A stretch of DNA of 64,000 bases, taken from positions 380,501-444,500 of the forward strand of contig NZ_AP024619.1 of NCBI RefSeq assembly GCF_019668485.1. The letters are read 5' to 3'. Made by a program: the position numbers and the translations under genes. This stretch comes from Gelria sp. Kuro-4. GTDB lineage: Bacteria > Bacillota > DTU030 > DUMP01. The notes below the pieces were generated by a model that saw only the letters and a list, made by a program, of their open reading frames with translations, had not been told where the DNA came from and did no database searches. This document shows, piece after piece, positions 43,410 through 51,340 of the stretch (its first letter is position 1; each line of letters begins with the position of its first letter).

Positions 43410-44717
43410 ATGGGTATGACGATAACCGAGAAAATTCTTGCGGCCCATGCAGGAAGAGATAAGGTATGTCCCGGAGAGATAGTTGAAGTCCGTCCCGATC
43501 TCCTTATGACAAACGACATTTCGGGGCCCATAGCCGTCGATGTTTTCAAGAGCATGGGAGCGGCCAGGGTGTTCAACCGGGAGAAGGTAGTTATAGTCCT
43601 TGACCACTTCACGCCGAACAAAGATGTGAAAGCGGCGAAATCCAGCAGCAAAATGCGGGAATTCGCCCAGAGCCAAGGTCTCGTTCACTTCTACGATGCA
43701 GGCTTTGGCATCGAGCACGTAGTGCTACCTGAATTAGGCCTGATTAAGCCCGGTGACTTGGTGATAGGCGCCGATTCTCACACGGTGACTTACGGCGCCC
43801 TGGGTGCATTTGCCACGGGTGTGGGAAGCACGGACCTTGCAGGGGCCATGGCGCTCGGACAGATTTGGCTCAAAGTGCCGGAGACCATAAGATTCGAATT
43901 TAAAGGCAGGCCAAACAGGTGGATAGGCGGAAAAGACCTGATCCTGCTCGCTATCGGGAAGATAGGGGTTAGCGGAGCCCTTTACTGCGCCATGGAGTTC
44001 GGCGGTGAAGCCATCGCCTCTCTGGGGATGGATGGACGCTTCACCATGTGTAACATGGCCATTGAAGCCGGAGCCAAGGCGGGGATAGTCGAACCCGATG
44101 AAAAGACTCTGGAATGGTTGAAAGAGATCAGAGCGCGCCGAGGGATGGTAGAGAAACCCGTCAGTGAAGCTGATGGTCCGTTGAACGAGGCCATTGCCCG
44201 GCTCCGTAGCGACGGGGACTGCAATTACAAGTCGATCATAACCTTTGACGTTGCGGCACTTGAACCCCAGGTTGCCGCACCCCACCTTCCATCAAATGTA
44301 CGGCCGGTATCTGAAATCAAGGATGTGAAGATCCATCAGGTCGTTATAGGGTCTTGTACAAACGGTAGGATTTCTGACCTCAGGGCTGCTGCAGAGATTC
44401 TAAAGGGGAAAAAAGTCAGTAAGTGGGTGAGGACCCTTGTCATACCCGGGAGTCAAGCGGTCTACAAACAAGCTCTCGAGGAAGGACTCATCGACGTGTT
44501 TGTAGACTCCGGAGCCATCGTTTCTGTTCCTACCTGCGGGCCGTGTTTTGGCGGCCATATGGGGGCTTTGGACGAAGGTGAGCGCTGCGTGTCCACCACC
44601 AACAGAAACTTCGTGGGGCGGATGGGCCACGAAAAGAGCCAGGTCTACCTGTCAGGTCCCTACGTTGCAGCGGCCTCAGCCATAGCGGGTCGGATCGCCC
44701 ATCCCGAGGAGGTGTAA
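43410..44717 (+). CDS. aconitase-family hydratase, large subunit (LeuC/DmdA-like)
   Basis: 435 residues, the length of two-subunit hydro-lyases such as isopropylmalate isomerase, homoaconitase and dimethylmaleate hydratase. [4Fe-4S] cysteines appear in GSCTNGR (about residue 317) and PTCGPCFGGHMG (about 378), active-site segments in DHFTPNKD, GADSHTVTYGALGAFATGVGSTD. ATG 43410 with a strong GGGGGGTGAGG upstream. It sits between the lyase and the small subunit gene. Leucine biosynthesis is unlikely because leuA and leuB are absent and the operon carries a transporter and a catabolic regulator. Confidence 0.9.
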   Translation: MGMTITEKILAAHAGRDKVCPGEIVEVRPDLLMTNDISGPIAVDVFKSMGAARVFNREKVVIVLDHFTPNKDVKAAKSSSKMREFAQSQGLVHFYDAGFGIEHVVLPELGLIKPGDLVIGADSHTVTYGALGAFATGVGSTDLAGAMALGQIWLKVPETIRFEFKGRPNRWIGGKDLILLAIGKIGVSGALYCAMEFGGEAIASLGMDGRFTMCNMAIEAGAKAGIVEPDEKTLEWLKEIRARRGMVEKPVSEADGPLNEAIARLRSDGDCNYKSIITFDVAALEPQVAAPHLPSNVRPVSEIKDVKIHQVVIGSCTNGRISDLRAAAEILKGKKVSKWVRTLVIPGSQAVYKQALEEGLIDVFVDSGAIVSVPTCGPCFGGHMGALDEGERCVSTTNRNFVGRMGHEKSQVYLSGPYVAAASAIAGRIAHPEEV

Positions 44718-44721
44718 CGTC

Positions 44722-45225
44722 ATGGAAGTGCGTGGCCGCGCATGGAAATTCGGGGACAACATCGACACTGACCTTATAATTCCCGGCCAGTATTTGACGG
44801 TTCAGGACCCGAAAGAGCTGGGTAAGCACTGCATGGAAGGCGCCGACCGGGATTTCGCCTCAAAGGTAAAGTCCGGAGACATACTGGTGGCTGGCCAAAA
44901 TTTCGGTTGTGGGAGTTCCAGGGAGCATGCCCCTTTAGCCCTGAAATCTTGCGGAGTGGGAGCGGTAATTGCGTCTTCTTTCGCAAGGATATTCTTCAGG
45001 AACGCCGTAAACATCGGCCTTTTGGTTCTGGAATCCGAGGAAGCCTACCGCAAGACCAAACCCCAGGATGAACTCTTAATTCAACCGAAACTCGGTGTGA
45101 TCAAAAACCTGACTACGGGGGAGGAGTTTAAGGCTGCTCCGTACCCACCCTTGGTCGCTGGTATCATTCAGGCCGGCGGGTTGGTGCCTTACGTACAGAT
45201 GAGGTTACAGTCCTCGGAAAAGTAG
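44722..45225 (+). CDS. aconitase-family hydratase, small subunit (LeuD/DmdB-like)
   Basis: 167 residues with the swivel-domain motifs GDNIDTDLIIPGQYL (about 12), GQNFGCGSSREHAPLALK (about 58; substrate-specificity region) and ASSFARIFFRNAVNIGL. It follows the large subunit by four bases with GGAGG upstream. The two chains form a [4Fe-4S] hydro-lyase; the specificity loop differs between isopropylmalate, homoaconitate and dimethylmalate types, which would help decide the substrate. Confidence 0.9.
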   Translation: MEVRGRAWKFGDNIDTDLIIPGQYLTVQDPKELGKHCMEGADRDFASKVKSGDILVAGQNFGCGSSREHAPLALKSCGVGAVIASSFARIFFRNAVNIGLLVLESEEAYRKTKPQDELLIQPKLGVIKNLTTGEEFKAAPYPPLVAGIIQAGGLVPYVQMRLQSSEK

Positions 45226-45261
45226 CACAGGTCGGTTAGGTTATAAAGGGAGGGACAAGCG

Positions 45262-45516
45262 GTGGTTCGCGAACCGGTAAGGATTAAATGGATCTGGCCG
45301 GTCCTCGTCGTTATCATTTTGCTCGGGGTTCCGTGGTACCTTCCCCAGGGCACAATCGAGCCTGTAATAATGGGCTTCCCCTACTGGGCTTTTATTTCCT
45401 TCCTAATGACGGCAATACTGTCTCTCTTCCTCGGGTACGTCATCAATCGTTGCTGGGACATGGAAACTCTCCTGGATAACAGTTCCGGAAAGGGCAAGGG
45501 GGGTGAACGGAAGTGA
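45262..45516 (+). CDS. DUF3311 family membrane protein
   Basis: 84 residues with two membrane helices (about 10-28 and 38-62) and a short charged tail. DUF3311 proteins are regularly encoded just before sodium:solute symporters, and here its stop overlaps the symporter GTG (GTGA). GTG start 45262 after GGGAGGGACAAGC. Probably an accessory subunit of the carrier (inference). Confidence 0.82.
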   Translation: MVREPVRIKWIWPVLVVIILLGVPWYLPQGTIEPVIMGFPYWAFISFLMTAILSLFLGYVINRCWDMETLLDNSSGKGKGGERK

Positions 45517-47012
45517 AGCTGCCATTTATAGGCTGGCATGGAGTAATAACCATTGTAGCTTACGCCCTCTTCATACTGGGAAGCACATTGTACCTGGCTA
45601 CCCGTGGGGTGAGCCGGAAGAATCTCAGCAGTTTCTACTTAGCAAACAAGGGTTTAGGACCGCTGCTCCTGTTCTTCACTCTGTTTGCGACTCAGTACAG
45701 CGGTAACACGGTTATAGGATACCCAGCCACCGCATATCGGCTCGGTTTCGCCTGGTGGCAGTCGGTACCCTACATGGTACTGGTGATCGCCGGCTACCTG
45801 TTGTTTGCTCCTAGGCTTCATGTTGTCTCAAAAAAATACGGATTCGTCACTCCCTCTGACTGGTTTGACAAGAGGTTTAACTCCAAAGCCGTGACTCTGG
45901 TTGCTACGCTTCTCATGGCATACGGGCTCTTGAACTACCTTCTGGAACAGCTCGTCGCCATGGGCCAGGCGATCTCTGGCCTCACGGCCGGCGTCATCCC
46001 ATACATCTACGGGGTTATATTCCTGGTGACCATAATGCTTATTTACGAATGGATGGGCGGGATGAAAGCGGTCGCCCTAGCCGACTTTATCAATGGAGTC
46101 GTTATACTTATCGGTGTCATAGGTTTTGTGTTGCTGGCGTGGGCGAATTTTGGGTCCCTCAGTTCAGCGACACAGAATCTGATTGCGACGGCACCTAAGA
46201 AAGTGGCAGTCCCTCCGCTTCAGACCTCGGTCAACTGGATTAGTATGTATATCCTGGTCGGGATAGGGGCAGCGGTTTATCCCCACGCCATTCAGAGGAT
46301 TTACGCTGCCGAGAGCGAGAAGACTCTCAAGAAGTCCCTCCTCCGGATGGCCTGGATGCCTTTCTTCACCACCGGTGTCGTGTTCCTCATCGGGATCATC
46401 GGTACCCAGGCCTTTCCGGGACTCGACAAAATGCAGTCGGAACAGCTGGTAGGGATGATGGCCAACGTGATCGCAGGAAAATCCGCGTTCAATTACTGGT
46501 TCATGATGTTGCTCTTCTCCGGCGTCATCGCGGCTATCATGTCCACCACCGACTCGGTGCTGCTGTCGTTGTCTTCTCTTTTATCCAACGACATTTACGG
46601 CAAGGTCATAAAGCCCAACGCCGATGAGGCGGAGAAGGTCATCTGGGGCAAGATCGCAGGCATAATCCTGGTCTTTTGCCTCCTCTGGATCGCGTGGAAA
46701 CCGCCTGCTACTCTGGTCGAGATATTCACCCTGAAGTTCGAAGTCCTCATCCAGGTAGCACCCGCCTTCCTTCTGGGGTTGTATTGGAGAGGTCTCAGCA
46801 AGACAGGGGTGCTTCTCGGGATGCTTTCCGGAGCTATCTTGGCCGGCGGCATGACTTTCTCGGGCATGAAGACTCTGTGGGGATGGCACGGCGGTGTGCT
46901 GGGTCTTGGTCTTAACATCGCGATTGCAGTGGTTTTCAGCCTACTGTTCCCTGACAAGAAAGAGGAACAGGAACAAGCCGAAGAAGTATATTCGTGGGTC
47001 GTACAAGATTAA
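45513..47012 (+). CDS. sodium:solute symporter (SSS family)
   Basis: 499 residues with about 13 membrane helices. Seen: FALFATQYSGNTVIGYPATAYRLGF-like helix 2 (sodium site region), GFVTPSDWFDKRF, YEWMGGMKAVALADFINGV (helix 6), YPHAIQRIYAAESEKTLKKS and VIAAIMSTTDSVLLSLSSLLSNDIY, typical of the PutP/PanF-like branch. With DUF3311 it forms the uptake module of the catabolic operon; the operon's enzymes suggest a small dicarboxylate or branched acid as substrate. The last gene before the right border repeat. Confidence 0.9.
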   Translation: MKLPFIGWHGVITIVAYALFILGSTLYLATRGVSRKNLSSFYLANKGLGPLLLFFTLFATQYSGNTVIGYPATAYRLGFAWWQSVPYMVLVIAGYLLFAPRLHVVSKKYGFVTPSDWFDKRFNSKAVTLVATLLMAYGLLNYLLEQLVAMGQAISGLTAGVIPYIYGVIFLVTIMLIYEWMGGMKAVALADFINGVVILIGVIGFVLLAWANFGSLSSATQNLIATAPKKVAVPPLQTSVNWISMYILVGIGAAVYPHAIQRIYAAESEKTLKKSLLRMAWMPFFTTGVVFLIGIIGTQAFPGLDKMQSEQLVGMMANVIAGKSAFNYWFMMLLFSGVIAAIMSTTDSVLLSLSSLLSNDIYGKVIKPNADEAEKVIWGKIAGIILVFCLLWIAWKPPATLVEIFTLKFEVLIQVAPAFLLGLYWRGLSKTGVLLGMLSGAILAGGMTFSGMKTLWGWHGGVLGLGLNIAIAVVFSLLFPDKKEEQEQAEEVYSWVVQD

Positions 47013-47037
47013 GATGTGTGCCAGGCACTTGAGAAAG

Positions 47038-47091
47038 AGCCGGGGCTAGCTGTGCTCCGGCTCTTCGGTTTCGCGGTTCCGAACCTGGCTA
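47038..47091. repeat. direct repeat copy 1 (copy of the BON gene 3' end)
   Basis: 54 bases identical to 51921-51977 except for a 3-base deletion. Copy 2 contains the last about 16 codons and stop of the BON-domain gene plus its hairpin (AGCCGGGG / CTCCGGCT). It starts 26 bases after the symporter stop and runs into the transposase relic at 47092. Confidence 0.85.
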
Positions 47092-47357
47092 GGGAACATC
47101 AAGGCCGATCAGCCGGCACATCTGGGCGAGGTTCCCGGATATTCGGGCGTAAGCGGGCAGCCCGAGCACCTCATCAAGGAGAAACACTGTCCTACCGGTC
47201 TCGGTGTCAGTATCGTTCGGGAGCGAGTTCCGACCGGGCGAAGGGAGTCTTCTCGTTGGGCCATAAGTTCTCGGTGCATGGCTTCCAAGATGGCTCCCCG
47301 GAGGTCGGCCGCCACCTGCTGGGTGAAAGCCTGCACTCCCCGCTCTAGTTCTGACAT
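47092..47357 (-). pseudogene. ISLre2/UPF0236-type transposase relic
   Basis: Minus strand from ATG 47357 reads MSELERGVQAFTQQVAADLR then GAILEAMHRELMAQREDSLR, as at the N-terminus of UPF0236 (ISLre2) transposases; after a frameshift near 47190 it continues TETGRTVFLLDEVLGLPAYA, another conserved stretch, and stops at the border with the repeat. About one fifth of a full transposase remains. Confidence 0.72.
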
Positions 47358-47438
47358 ATCGTGGCTCTCGCGTAGAAGGGTTAGAATTCCTTTGATCAGA
47401 AGAAGGACTGCATCAATAGCGTGGCGAATACTTAATAT

Positions 47439-47504
47439 GAGAGATCTCACGCTCCTTGGCGGGATTTGGGTGGTTTTCCAGACCAACCCTGCGTGAGATC
47501 TCTC
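47439..47504. repeat. 14-base inverted repeat, possible insertion-sequence end
   Basis: GAGAGATCTCACGC (47439-47452) and its exact complement at 47491-47504, spaced by 38 bases. It lies upstream of the UPF0236-type relic and next to the IS110-type relic, so it may be the left end of the inserted element. Confidence 0.6.
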
Positions 47505-47529
47505 TTTGTATATCTCGCTAGAGATCTCC

Positions 47530-47658
47530 TCTTCTCCTCCTCCGTGCCGCAAATTGTCCCATACGTCCGCATTGCTTTTCCTTCCGGGTGATAACACACG
47601 CATTCACGCTCTTCTTGTGAACATCCAACCCGCTGCAACGTTCATAGGTCACTTGCAT
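47530..47658 (-). pseudogene. IS110-type transposase relic
   Basis: From ATG 47658 the minus strand reads MQVTYERCSGLDVHKKSVNA, the DEDD-transposase N-terminus of IS110 elements, then after a one-base frameshift (about 47587) PEGKAMRTYGTI, the next conserved piece. The rest is gone, cut by the neighbouring element. Confidence 0.78.
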
Positions 47659-48084
47659 CGCCTTAACCCTCCGTTTTTCCCGGCGCGGCGATCGCCCTTA
47701 TGCGATTTTCCTTCGCGCGCTCTCCCCTTGGAAGCTACATTTTGTCGTGCCCCTGCGATCGCCGAGGTCAGACTACTAATCGGGCTTATCGGCACCAAGG
47801 GAAAACGACCTTCTTCATCCGGGTAGTGCGATACAAGTTCGCCCTCTATCCATTTTCATCCTTCGTGGTGCCGCTACTTGGCGGCATGGATGACTACTAA
47901 GAGTTTACTCTACCGGCGTCAAGCCACCGTAGGTAGAACGTGCTGAAAGAGACTCGCCGCGAAGCCGGCGAGCACTGCAAAAAGAGAGCCGGGAATTAGA
48001 GAAAGAGCTGGGATACCGCTTGCCGCCTGTGCCGGCCGCGCGCCGGAGCCTGAAGTAGCTCTATCCGGTGTGGTAATTTCTGTC
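47659..48084. other. 426 bases without a recognisable gene
   Basis: No reading frame here has a ribosome site or a family I can recognise. Degenerate mobile-element sequence is likely given the relics next to it. Confidence 0.4.
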
Positions 48085-48450
48085 TCAAACTTCTTTCCCG
48101 CCGCCAGTACAATCGTTGTCCGAAATCTGGAGCGCAGCGATAAAGGCAGCGATGCTCTTCGCTCGGACGCCGGTTCGCTCGGCCAGGAGTTTTACCAGCG
48201 GGTCAGAAACCAGGGAGCAGTAGCAGGCCAGGGGTAATGCGGTGGCGACTTTGGTGACACCCAGCAGTTCGTCCAGAGAAATACCGAAGAGCTGGCCCAG
48301 CTTCACCAGCGTCTCAAGGCTGGGCTGCTTCGCCCCGCGTTCCCAGTTGGCTACAGTGGAACGTTCTACACCGACCATCCTGGCCACATCGTCCTGCCGG
48401 AGGCCCATCCTTTGGCGCAGCTTCTTTAAAGTATCTCCGAACTGGATCAT
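48085..48450 (-). CDS. XRE-family repressor-like regulator
   Basis: 121 residues: an HTH domain (FGDTLKKLRQRMGLRQDDVARMVGVERSTVANWERGAKQPS, residues about 4-42, then LVKLGQLFGISLDELLGV) and a C-terminal region of about 55 residues that I do not recognise. ATG 48450 with GGAGGTGG five bases upstream. Divergent from a second HTH gene with overlapping promoters and two operator-like palindromes, as in phage cI/cro-type switches. Confidence 0.85.
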   Translation of the reverse strand: MIQFGDTLKKLRQRMGLRQDDVARMVGVERSTVANWERGAKQPSLETLVKLGQLFGISLDELLGVTKVATALPLACYCSLVSDPLVKLLAERTGVRAKSIAAFIAALQISDNDCTGGGKEV

Positions 48451-48474
48451 GACAACCACCTCCAATGGGGTTTT

Positions 48475-48542
48475 AAGGTTTCCGATAGAAACCTTACTTT
48501 TTCTCAACCCCATTGACAAGTTTCCATCAGAACACATATAAT
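48475..48542. promoter_or_regulatory. divergent promoters with two operator-like repeats
   Basis: Plus strand: TTGACA (48513-48518), 18-base spacer, TATAAT (48537-48542). Minus strand: TTGTCA (48514-48519), 17-base spacer, TAAGGT (48491-48496). The two -35 boxes overlap. Operator-like repeats: AAGGTTTCCGATAGAAACCTT (48475-48495) covers the minus -10, and GTTTCCATCAGAAC (48520-48533) lies in the plus spacer. Confidence 0.75.
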
Positions 48543-48595
48543 GTGTCCAGGCGACACGCCAGGCAACTATGCTAAGTCCACAAAGGAGGCAGCCA

Positions 48596-48838
48596 ATGCG
48601 CATCAGGCTGTGCAAGGCCCGCCTCGCGCTAGGTTTGACCCAATCTGAAGTGGCACGGCGGGCTGGTCTTACGCGCGCTTCCTATACAAACATCGAGAGA
48701 GGGCATAAGAATCCTTCGGTAGTCACCGCTCTGCACATCGCCCAGGTTCTCAACAGATCTGTCGAGGAACTCTTCGCCGATAAGCCCCCACCGGCCGGGC
48801 TGCAAAAGGTAGGAGAAAGACGGGGGTACAGTAGTTGA
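48596..48838 (+). CDS. small XRE-family HTH protein (Cro-like)
   Basis: 80 residues, essentially one HTH domain: RLALGLTQSEVARRAGLTRASYTNIERGHKNPSVVTALHIAQVLNRSVEELF. ATG 48596 with AGGAGG six bases upstream, behind a consensus promoter. Likely the opposing regulator to the divergent repressor gene. Confidence 0.87.
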   Translation: MRIRLCKARLALGLTQSEVARRAGLTRASYTNIERGHKNPSVVTALHIAQVLNRSVEELFADKPPPAGLQKVGERRGYSS

Positions 48839-49165
48839 CCGGCGAACACGACACTTGAGAAGGCGGTAGGCGGAGGAGGGGCGCGTAAATACAATAAAAA
48901 AGTCTTCGTACGGAAAAGCCGCGAACAACCGTGAGTGATAATGGCACAAGTATACGTTATAAGGGTGCGCGAAGGGTGGTTTTTATTACGCTCTCGCCCT
49001 ATTCGCGTGGCTCTTGCCGGCCGTTCCAGGGTGGCGGCTCTCATATAAACGTAGGCGCCACGGCGGCCGACAATAAAGCCGGCGCCACCGGAATCAAATA
49101 CGACGCCAGCTTTGCCGCACCTAACGGGCTTGGGGGCGTATTTTCGGAAGGAGGAGGAACAAAGG
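48839..49165 (+). other. 327-base leader with inverted repeats, no gene
   Basis: No gene is supported. Inverted repeats suggest a structured leader RNA before the secreted-protein operon: GGTGGCG (49030-49036) with CGCCACC (49083-49089), an inner GGCGCC pair, and AAATACG (49096-49102) with CGTATTT (49137-49143) just before the ribosome site. It matches no riboswitch consensus known to me, including the cyclic-di-GMP types. Confidence 0.45.
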
Positions 49166-49318
49166 ATGGTCGATGGCCCATTAACCCGAGAAGAAATCGA
49201 AGAACTGCTAGTAGCTCTGATCAAGGAAGGAATTCCGGCACCCGCCGACCGGTCCAAGCTGGAAGGAGAAGCCGGTGATTGTTTTTCCAATGAGCTGCGT
49301 GCTATGCACATGAGTTGA
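49166..49318 (+). CDS. small acidic protein, 50 residues, unknown
   Basis: ATG 49166 has GGAGGAGG eight to ten bases upstream, a strong site. The product is mostly helical (LTREEIEELLVALIKEGIPAPADRS...) with a single cysteine. No family recognised. Its end is 20 bases before the secreted-protein gene, so it may be the first gene of that operon or a leader peptide. Confidence 0.55.
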   Translation: MVDGPLTREEIEELLVALIKEGIPAPADRSKLEGEAGDCFSNELRAMHMS

Positions 49319-49338
49319 TCATGAGGGAAGGAAGCAGC

Positions 49339-49842
49339 ATGAAGAAGTGGTTGTTAACGGGCGCCTCGATAATTTTTACCACAAGCATAATCCTGTTCTT
49401 CTTACAAAACGGCGCAGCGGGGGCAGTTCCGGGAAGCATCACCGTACAGGCCAAAGTTAACCCTAACATCTCCGTGAGCGTCGACCCCACCAGCATATTG
49501 CTCGAAGGAATACCTGGTTCTACAGTTACCAGCAGCAGCCCGGTGGTGGTCAACGTCAAGTCTAATGTGGACTACAACTTAAGCGTCCAGGCGACCCAGG
49601 ACCTGACGGATACCAGTGTGAGCCCGGCCTCGACCCTGCCTATCAGCCGCTTGAGCTGGGCGCCGGCAGGAACAGGGGCTTGGACGGCCTTTAGCCTGGC
49701 GGACACAGCCATCGCCGTTGCTGAGCCCAAGGCTGTAGGAGGCGGGAAAGACTATCTTTTTGATTACCGGTTTGTAATTGATCCAAGCGATCCTGTAGGA
49801 GCCTATTCCACGGAAATCGTCTACACCGCTGTTGCCTACTAG
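49339..49842 (+). CDS. secreted beta-rich protein, possible surface/pilus-like subunit
   Basis: 167 residues with a signal peptide (KKWLLTGASIIFTTSIILFFLQNGAAGAV, cleavage about residue 31) and a mature part rich in Thr/Ser/Val: ITVQAKVNPNISVSVDPTSILLEGIPGSTVTSSSPVVVNVKSNVDYNLSVQA, fitting a beta-sandwich like spore coat U, WxL or fimbrial subunits. No cysteine or sorting motif. ATG 49339. The next gene encodes a chaperone-like membrane protein, so this may be its cargo or co-factor (inference). Confidence 0.7.
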   Translation: MKKWLLTGASIIFTTSIILFFLQNGAAGAVPGSITVQAKVNPNISVSVDPTSILLEGIPGSTVTSSSPVVVNVKSNVDYNLSVQATQDLTDTSVSPASTLPISRLSWAPAGTGAWTAFSLADTAIAVAEPKAVGGGKDYLFDYRFVIDPSDPVGAYSTEIVYTAVAY

Positions 49843-49960
49843 ACCGTGCGAGGGCGAAGCAGTTGTAGTTTCTATAGCTTACCTCTTCTCTTTTTTTATC
49901 CGGCCCGGTGGTGAGGAGTAGCGCACGGCTAACTTCGCGGCCGGGGACGGAGGGATGCCG

Positions 49961-51340
49961 TTGAATAACCTGAAACAGAAAGCCGTGTTATTTTTTCTAA
50001 GTTTGTTCTCCTGGTTGCTTTTCAGTCCGACGGCCTATGCGGAAGTAAGGTTGGGACTCACGCCGGCTAAGGTTGAGTTGTCTCTGGCTGGCGGCGAAGG
50101 CAGCAGCGGAGAAATAATTGTGGTCAACGAAGGCAGTGAACCTTTGGAAGTAAGCTTCTACGTTCGTGACTATTACTTCACAGACGACGGCAAGATCGTT
50201 TTCGCCGAGGGCCGGGAAAAAAGGTGGTCGGCCAGCAGGTGGTTTGAAGTCGGGCGAGTCTCTGGTCACCTCTCCCCAGGCGCAAGTATCAGGCTCCCCT
50301 ATCATGTGCGCGTGCCGCCAGGTGCCGAACCTGGCAGCTACTGGGCGGTCATCTTTGCCGAAGGCAGGGCGACAGGAAACAATGCGCCCACCTCGCCCCT
50401 AGGCGTTCGAGTAGGGTCAGTGGTTCTGATTACCGTTCCCGGCAACGTGATTATCAAGGGAGAAATACTTGACTTTCACGTCCCTCCAATCGGCTACAGG
50501 CAGGTTCCCTTCGCCTTCAGGTTCCTTAACAGTGGCAACGTCCACATCAACCTGCGCCCCCAGATAGAGGTGTTGCGCGGAGGCCAGATTGTCAATCGCA
50601 CACAGGTGGATGAGGTTATTTCTTACCCACAGACTGTCCGCGAGGTCAAGGGCTACTTGCAGCTTGAGAATATCTGGGGGTTGCACGAGGCTGTGCTGAA
50701 AATCGAACAGGAGGGAAGTACTATGCTTTATCGGGCTCCATTCCTTTTGCTTCCCTGGCCGCAGCTCCTGGGCGGTCTTCTTCTTGTTTCTCTCCTGGCC
50801 TGGCTTATCGTGCCCAGGAGAAGGAAGCAGGCCAACTCAAGACTTGAGAAGCACCCGGCTCCCACCGCGTTGACTGCAGAGGGAGAAGAAGCGGCCGCGG
50901 TTCGCCAGGCCCTGGGCATCAGTGCGGCCCTCCCGCTCCCGGCGCAGCGCTCCTTTTCCCGGTCAGGGCGGGCGGATTTTACCAAGACGCTCAACCTCTT
51001 GATGGAAGTCATCGAACAACTAAGGCAGGAAAACGCCCTGCTAAGGCACAATCTGGAAGACCTCTCCAGCCAGGCGAGTAACGAACGCTGGGAAAAGGCG
51101 GTGGCAGAAAGCCTCATCAACGCCGAGACGGAAATCGAAAACGTCCGGGCCAAAGCTGCGGCGAGCATAGAGAGGTTAAGCCGTGAGAGCCAAAAGCAGT
51201 TGACCGAGATCGAAAACCGTCTTAGGGAAAAGTTCAGAGCATTGCTCAATGATTATAAAGCTACGCGCTCGGAGGTAGAGGAGTTTCTAGGCAGGCTTGG
51301 CAGTGCAGGAGGAGCAGAAGATGAGAGCGGGGATAATTAA
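49961..51340 (+). CDS. chaperone-like (DUF916/PapD-like) membrane protein with cytoplasmic coiled coil
   Basis: 459 residues: a signal peptide (ends at AYA, about 28); an extracellular two-domain beta region (about 30-260: LTPAKVELSLAGGEGSSGEIIVVNEGSEPLEVSFYVRDY and GNVIIKGEILDFHV) as in fimbrial chaperones and DUF916 proteins; a membrane span (LLGGLLLVSLLAWLIVPRRRKQ, about 273-295); and a cytoplasmic tail with a coiled coil (about 350-450). TTG 49961 is seven bases after GGAGG, better placed than ATG 49955, one base away. The 3' end overlaps the CheX-like gene by 20 bases. Confidence 0.78.
   Translation: MNNLKQKAVLFFLSLFSWLLFSPTAYAEVRLGLTPAKVELSLAGGEGSSGEIIVVNEGSEPLEVSFYVRDYYFTDDGKIVFAEGREKRWSASRWFEVGRVSGHLSPGASIRLPYHVRVPPGAEPGSYWAVIFAEGRATGNNAPTSPLGVRVGSVVLITVPGNVIIKGEILDFHVPPIGYRQVPFAFRFLNSGNVHINLRPQIEVLRGGQIVNRTQVDEVISYPQTVREVKGYLQLENIWGLHEAVLKIEQEGSTMLYRAPFLLLPWPQLLGGLLLVSLLAWLIVPRRRKQANSRLEKHPAPTALTAEGEEAAAVRQALGISAALPLPAQRSFSRSGRADFTKTLNLLMEVIEQLRQENALLRHNLEDLSSQASNERWEKAVAESLINAETEIENVRAKAAASIERLSRESQKQLTEIENRLREKFRALLNDYKATRSEVEEFLGRLGSAGGAEDESGDN

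Noticed and set aside
43410-45225. leuCD of leucine biosynthesis
   Set aside because: No leuA/leuB nearby; operon carries a catabolic activator, a lyase and a transporter, so a degradative hydratase is more likely.
47506-47900. Plus-strand small frames right of the transposase relics
   Set aside because: No ribosome sites or recognisable features; region better explained as decayed mobile DNA.
49020-49165. Cyclic-di-GMP riboswitch before the surface operon
   Set aside because: The conserved GGGCAAACC and GGGACGCAAAGCC elements are absent.
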